From Stromatinia cepivora (Eukaryota; Ascomycota; Leotiomycetes; Helotiales; Sclerotiniaceae): a stretch of DNA of 64,000 bases. The notes below the pieces were generated by a model. The model was not told the DNA's origin. It saw only the letters and a program-made list of their open reading frames with translations, and did not search any database. The position numbers and the translations under genes are program-made. Each line of letters opens with the position of its first letter. Within the stretch, counting starts at the first letter, position 1. The stretch lies in the NCBI GenBank assembly GCA_014898415.1, contig RCTD01000001.1, positions 1,054,001-1,118,000 of the forward strand. Direction: 5' to 3'. This document shows, in pieces, positions 59,232 to 64,000 of the stretch.

Positions 59232-62200
59232 ATGGCAGCGACCTTACCACGGGCGTCGAGGCCTTCATATGGGCCGCCCACATCAGCATTACCAGCTCTG
59301 CCTATGCCAAAAACTCGAAAAAGCATGAATGCGTCGCAATTGCCCACAGACGGACCGGAAGCACCAGATACACCTAGAAGTGGACTGCGAAACTCGTCGT
59401 CATCTAGCATTCAATCATCTAGCAGTCAACCATTGAGGAGTCCTGGTCTTTCAAATTTTCCCACTTCGCCGGGAGTTAATGCAGCCGGTAAAAGCATAAG
59501 GAAAACGATCAGTATCAATGCATTTCCACAGCCTCCTCGAGGAGGGGTTAGAACCACAAGTTTACCGCCTAGTCCATTGTCTGGGGGAGTTGCGCCAGGG
59601 ACAGCGATATCAACAGGAGAGTCAAGTAGGAGGGAATCGACGGAAATAAACGTATCTAACACTGGTGGCGGGAAACTCCGGAAAAGACCCATAACAACAA
59701 CCAACTCCAATACACATAGCGCATTCAGTGGATCAAGCCAGACCCTACTCAACGGAAGTAGAGGTAGTATTTCAATATCTAGCGGTGCCGGAACTCGAGA
59801 TTCGGATGGTCTATTAAGCTTACCATCACCCCCTCAAAGTCGCAGCTCATCTGCCCAGGATTCATACTCGACGTCTGTAACAACCACTGAAGACTTTGGA
59901 GATGGGCTCAGAGGTCGAGAGGGGCCTGATGACGCCGAGTCTTCAAAACTTGGAGAAGGCAAAGGAAATGTCATCGTCAGCGTTCGTGTACGCCCAGATG
60001 CCAATAGTGATGGAGACAATAGCAAGAGTGTTGGAGAATGGTTGATAGATGGGAGAAGGTCGCTTGTTGCCTACCGTGGGAAGGAAGGTGGTGATTATTA
60101 CTATGGTAAGGCTATGCCTGGCAGTTTTTCATGTTGACACTAACACAGTAACAGATAATGTTTTTTCGCAGAATGATAATAATGCTAGAGTATACGATGC
60201 ATCAGCCAAAAGGCTCGTACGGCGAGTCATGGAAGGATATCACGGCACCGTTTTTGCATATGGTATGACAGGTACCGGAAAGACATTCTCCATGCAAGGG
60301 ACCGATAAGATGCCTGGTGTTATTCCACTTGCTATCACCGACATTTTCTCATATATTCGTGAAACCCCATCGCGAGAGTTTCTTCTCAGGGTTAGCTACC
60401 TGGAAATATATAACGAGAAGATTCATGATCTATTGAGTGCTTCGACAGGACCTGCAACAGGCCCAGGAGCTGCTCAGACCGAAGAAATTAAGCTTCGAGA
60501 AGATAGCAAGAGGGGCGTGTATGCCACACCTCTGAAAGAAGAGATAGTGCAATCTCCAACACAATTACTTCGTGTCATCTTTCGGGGTGACCAAGCACGA
60601 AGGACTTCCAGCACACAGTTCAATGCTAGAAGTTCTCGAAGTCATGCAGTCGTGCAGATTGTGGTTGAATCTCGCGAACGAATTCCGGGAGGAACAGCAA
60701 TGAACGAAAACAAGCGGAGCGGCCTTGTTCCTGGTGGCGTGCGTGTTTCTACACTCAGTTTAATTGATTTGGCAGGGTCGGAGAGAGCCGCCGAAACAAA
60801 GGAACGACGTACTGAAGGCTCCCATATCAATAAAAGTTTGTTGACCCTCGGAACCGTCATTGCTCGATTGTCGGGCAACAAAGATAAGGACGGCAAACCT
60901 ATGGACAAGGACGGGAAACATTTGCCATATCGCGACAGCAAACTTACAAGACTTCTTCAGGGCGCACTTTCCGGTGATTCGCTTGTCAGCATTCTGTGTA
61001 CTATATCAGTTGGATCCGGAGCAAGTGCCTCTGGGCCTAATAGCCACACCAGTGAGACCTTGAATACCTTGAAATTTGCTTCCAGAGCTGCAGCCAATAT
61101 AGTCAGTCATGCTAAAAAGGCGGAGGAAGCAATGGGTGCAGGTGGTGATGGTGGTGCCAGAGTCCTACTAGAACGATACCGCATGGAAATCTTGGACCTA
61201 CGGAAGCAGTTAGATGGCCAAGTCAAAGCCAAAGCCTACGAGGAGGACAAAATCCAAAAGGAAGAAGCAAAGGCTCGTCATGAGGAGCAACTGCTAGAGA
61301 TGCAATTAGCTCGAACGGCCTTGAAAGAAAGAATCGATCATTTAAATAGACTGATCCTCAGTTCCAAGTCCACTGGTGTTAATACACATGGTACGTATTC
61401 ATCTTTAAGCATGCGGTCTAGATTATCGATGGCGGCGTCAAATGGCCACATGTCCTCATTGTCTGTGCGCTCATCTATGACTCCATCCACCATCACACTA
61501 GAGCGTGCCAACTCGGTATCTACCATCGGTCGACGACGAAGTGCGAAACGATTATCTGGTACTACTTCAGGCGATCATACATCAATGGAAGATGAAGATT
61601 CTGCGGGTGAATATGGTGATGGTACAGCTTCACTGGCAGCGCAGAATCGAGCCTTACAAGCCGATCTTGCAGACAAGACCAGGTACTGCCAAACTCTAGA
61701 GAAGCGACTCCTACAAGCTCGCCGCTCTAGTCAGTCAAGGGCGTCTGCACAATTCGGCAGCAAGTCGAGTATTATGGTTGGAGAAGACCATGGGATTTCC
61801 AATCTCTTGAAAGATAAGGACGCTGAAATTGCGGACTTAAGAGCGAGACTTGATGATAAGGATCGCATGTTATCGGCACTTCGTAGCTCTGCTCGGTCCA
61901 GAGATACTGCTGAGCGTGATTCTCGTCATGGAGTGAATCATGGGATGAATCATGGCTTGCCGTTAAGTCCCGTCTCGGCGAGAGAATCCCAATTGTTTGA
62001 TCCTAGTCTCACATATTTAGGAGGCTCGGTGAAGGTTCTCCCACCCACAGTCCTTCCCCCAACACCCCTCAAGAATTCAAAGAGTGTAGATGAGATGAGC
62101 AAAATGCTTGATGAAATGATTCAAGATAGAGCTGAAAATGGTCAATTGGTCAAAGGGGTTAGAGGAAGTGTTCGACACGCGGGCGAGCGCAAACGAGCGG

Positions 62201-62331
62201 TTTCAACAGATCCAATTCCTGGAATTGAGCCTCTTAAGAGTCCACATTTGAGTCCTATGGCTCAGCCACACGATTCTGGGGTTGTAGTAACAGATTATTT
62301 CAAAAAGAGTGGAGGTGAAATCTGTGATTAA
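59232..62331 (+). CDS. kipA: Kinesin-7 family motor (KipA/Kip2-like)
   Basis: The exons are 59232..60105 and 60155..62331, giving 1016 residues. This is a plus-end-directed microtubule motor; KipA/Kip2 proteins affect microtubule dynamics and polarised growth. The N-terminal ~240 residues are Ser/Pro-rich and basic. The motor starts at GNVIVSVRVRPD (~250). The P-loop GMTGTGKT is at about 328-335. Next come SYLEIYNEKIHDLL, the switch I stretch NARSSRSHAVVQI, switch II LIDLAGSERAAETKERR, and SHINKSLLTLGTVIARLS with LPYRDSKLTRLLQGALSGDSLVSILCTIS. Coiled-coil segments follow (RYRMEILDLRKQLDGQVKAKAYEEDKIQKEEAKARHEEQL; later LADKTRYCQTLEKRLLQARR and LKDKDAEIADLRARLDDKDRML). The 49-bp intron ends in a tandem acceptor 6 nt apart. 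Confidence 0.93.
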
Positions 62332-64000
62332 TAGGGTTATGGTTCATGGCGTTTTTGGAAGGTTGTTTATTGTCTATACCCACGTTACTTTTGTTTTCAT
62401 TTTATTTCCCGGGACTTTTTGCTTATCACTGCAAGCATTTTCTTCTTTCTTACGCGGCAATTAGTGATGGGACACTTGAGCGGGCGGTCATTTTCGGGAA
62501 CATTTCGTTGGGTGGTTGGTGGGACGGACAGCGGCATTTATCTGTCTAAATGTAATAATATGATCGGGGAAGGGTACATTTGGAGGGCCTCACAGGATTG
62601 GCGGACTCAGGAAAACCATACTTCTGGATCGCTTCGGGAGACGTTCTTTTTCTATTTGGTTCATTTACTTTTGTGCTAGGAGTGGATGCGCATTTGGGAA
62701 ATAGTCAAATCTTGATAACGGGTTTGTGGTTTGATACCCAGGATGATTAGGAAGGATACAAACAGATATCCAATAGAATATACCGATACAGCGATGATGG
62801 GAATTGTTTAGTAGAGACAATTGGGATGAATTGCATGGGCGGAGTTGTTGAGCTGAGGGCGTGGTTTGCTAGAACAGATAGAGATTGAGTTAGGGTTAAA
62901 TGAATTGTGATGCAATGAATGAATTGATGGAGTTAAAGATACAATATATTAGAATTCTAATGAGCCTTTGCAGATGAATGTGATATGAATTATATGACTA
63001 TGACAGTATGTGAAAGTGGAATGTAATTAAATGTGGTAGCCGTTTGTTTTCTTGTTGCGGAAAAGAAAATGTAAAGGGCGGTACCCTAGGGATATTACTT
63101 AACCGTCGGGATGTAACTTTTCATGGTATGAATGAATCCAGGATTCGAAATTCGATATGGCAAGCAAGGCGGAAAGAAACTTGTTTTTTTTTCTGGAGAG
63201 CCAGTCGCCTTTGGGATGGGTGCTGACGGCGGGTTTTGGACTCCACGGTTGCTGGGTATTCACTCACTTCTTTGGCTTTTGGAAAAATGGGGATGGATGT
63301 TTAGGAGGTTTGAGGGGATGTTTAGCGATGATGATGAGGTTTGATGTCTAGGCTTGATGTTGAGGATGTTGAGGATGCCCACTGTGCCTTACTTACCTAG
63401 TACTTAAGAGAGTTGTACTACGTGTCAGCTTCAGCTTCGGCATCAGCTTCAAAGAAAGAGAAAGAGGAAACTTATGCGGAGAGCTGATATAATGTTATAT
63501 TATGTTATGTTGTTTGAAGTAAGTATGTAAGTAAGCAAGTAAGCCTGAAGCAAGTAAGTATGTATATGTGTAACGTAACACGGCACGGCATAATGGTGAA
63601 AGTTTGGTAGGAAAGGAGCTGAAGCTGCACGCACTTGCTTGCTTGCGTTGCTTTGTGTGACGGACTGACTGCTTAGCTGGATTATAGTCGTAAAATCTTT
63701 TCTTATGTTGTGGTTGTGTTGGGAGGAATTAGGAGTGGGCGGTGATGGGCGGTGATGATTAGGTAGGAGGCCGGATTTAAAGAAATGAAATGGGGTAGAT
63801 TGGTGATGTATGTGTGTGAGGCTGCGGGTATGTGTGTTACTTGAGGTGCAACGAGTTGATGTGAATTGACTGGTTTGTTGGAGATTGGAATGATCGCTGG
63901 ATCTATCGTCCAATTTGATTTAACCATTGAACTACATAACTCTCTGGAAGTTCAAGCTAATCCAGAATATTATATTCTTTCCATGGTCCAATCTGAATGA
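62332..64000. other. 3' flank of the kinesin gene, no further gene seen
   Basis: 1.67 kb with no supportable gene. The minus-strand frame at 63500..63913 is low-complexity (His/Thr/Ser/Pro-rich from GT/GGT repeats). There are AAGTAAGTA-type repeats near 63518-63562 and a CAGCTTCAGCTTCGGCATCAG-like short repeat near 63427-63450. Confidence 0.45.

Noticed and set aside
63500..63913. 137-codon minus-strand frame
   Set aside because: Low-complexity His/Thr/Ser/Pro content from GT-rich simple sequence, no domain, no splice or context support.

Overview
The window is an ordinary stretch of nuclear chromosome from a filamentous ascomycete, most likely a leotiomycete (Helotiales, near Botrytis/Sclerotinia). 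The reasons are: genes on both strands split by short introns (mostly 42-60 bp) with GT[A/T]NGT donors, CTAAC/CTAAT branch sites and CAG/TAG/AAG acceptors; the fungus-only genes velB (velvet regulator) and a kinesin-7 of the KipA type; and a 522-residue sterol 14-alpha-demethylase that resembles the Botrytis-type CYP51 as I remember it. Intergenic DNA is AT-rich with many microsatellites. I saw no tRNA, rRNA, CRISPR array, prophage or biosynthetic cluster.

Layout: 1-14.4 kb is dense with protein-quality and translation genes: the N-terminal part of a Hel2/ZNF598 ribosome-collision ubiquitin ligase (cut by the window edge), a DEK_C + SWIB chromatin protein, the ER stress sensor IRE1, chaperonin CCT beta, and eIF3b. 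CCT beta and eIF3b diverge from a shared 457-bp promoter. 15.8-24 kb holds an S28 serine peptidase divergent from a DUF3445 heme-type protein, a frameshifted unrecognised gene, and a Par32-like DUF3602 protein. 24-28.8 kb is gene-poor. 28.8-38 kb holds velB, an ERD1-type EXS membrane protein divergent from PEX10, and a TPR-SET (SMYD-like) protein. 38.9-50.5 kb holds a small predicted GPI-anchored protein, a PAQR/Izh3-like receptor, CYP51, DGAT2 and a three-finger C2H2 factor. After a 2.8-kb gene-poor block come a histidine phosphatase divergent from an STK19 homologue (53.3-55.7 kb), another gene-poor block, and a kinesin-7 (59.2-62.3 kb). The last 1.7 kb holds no gene I can support.

Exon joins were worked out by hand. 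Every multi-exon model below closes in frame (total length a multiple of three) and uses GT/AG borders. I found no new multi-gene system. The best unexplained signals are non-coding or structural: two diverged copies of a ~200-bp hAT-like miniature transposon with matching terminal inverted repeats and target-site duplications, over-represented short intergenic words (TACTCCGTA/TACGGAGTA and TACCTAGGTA), a perfect 9-bp hairpin just upstream of the IRE1 start, a 12-bp hairpin downstream of the PAQR gene, a 13-nt microexon in the phosphatase gene, and a tandem acceptor in the kinesin intron.
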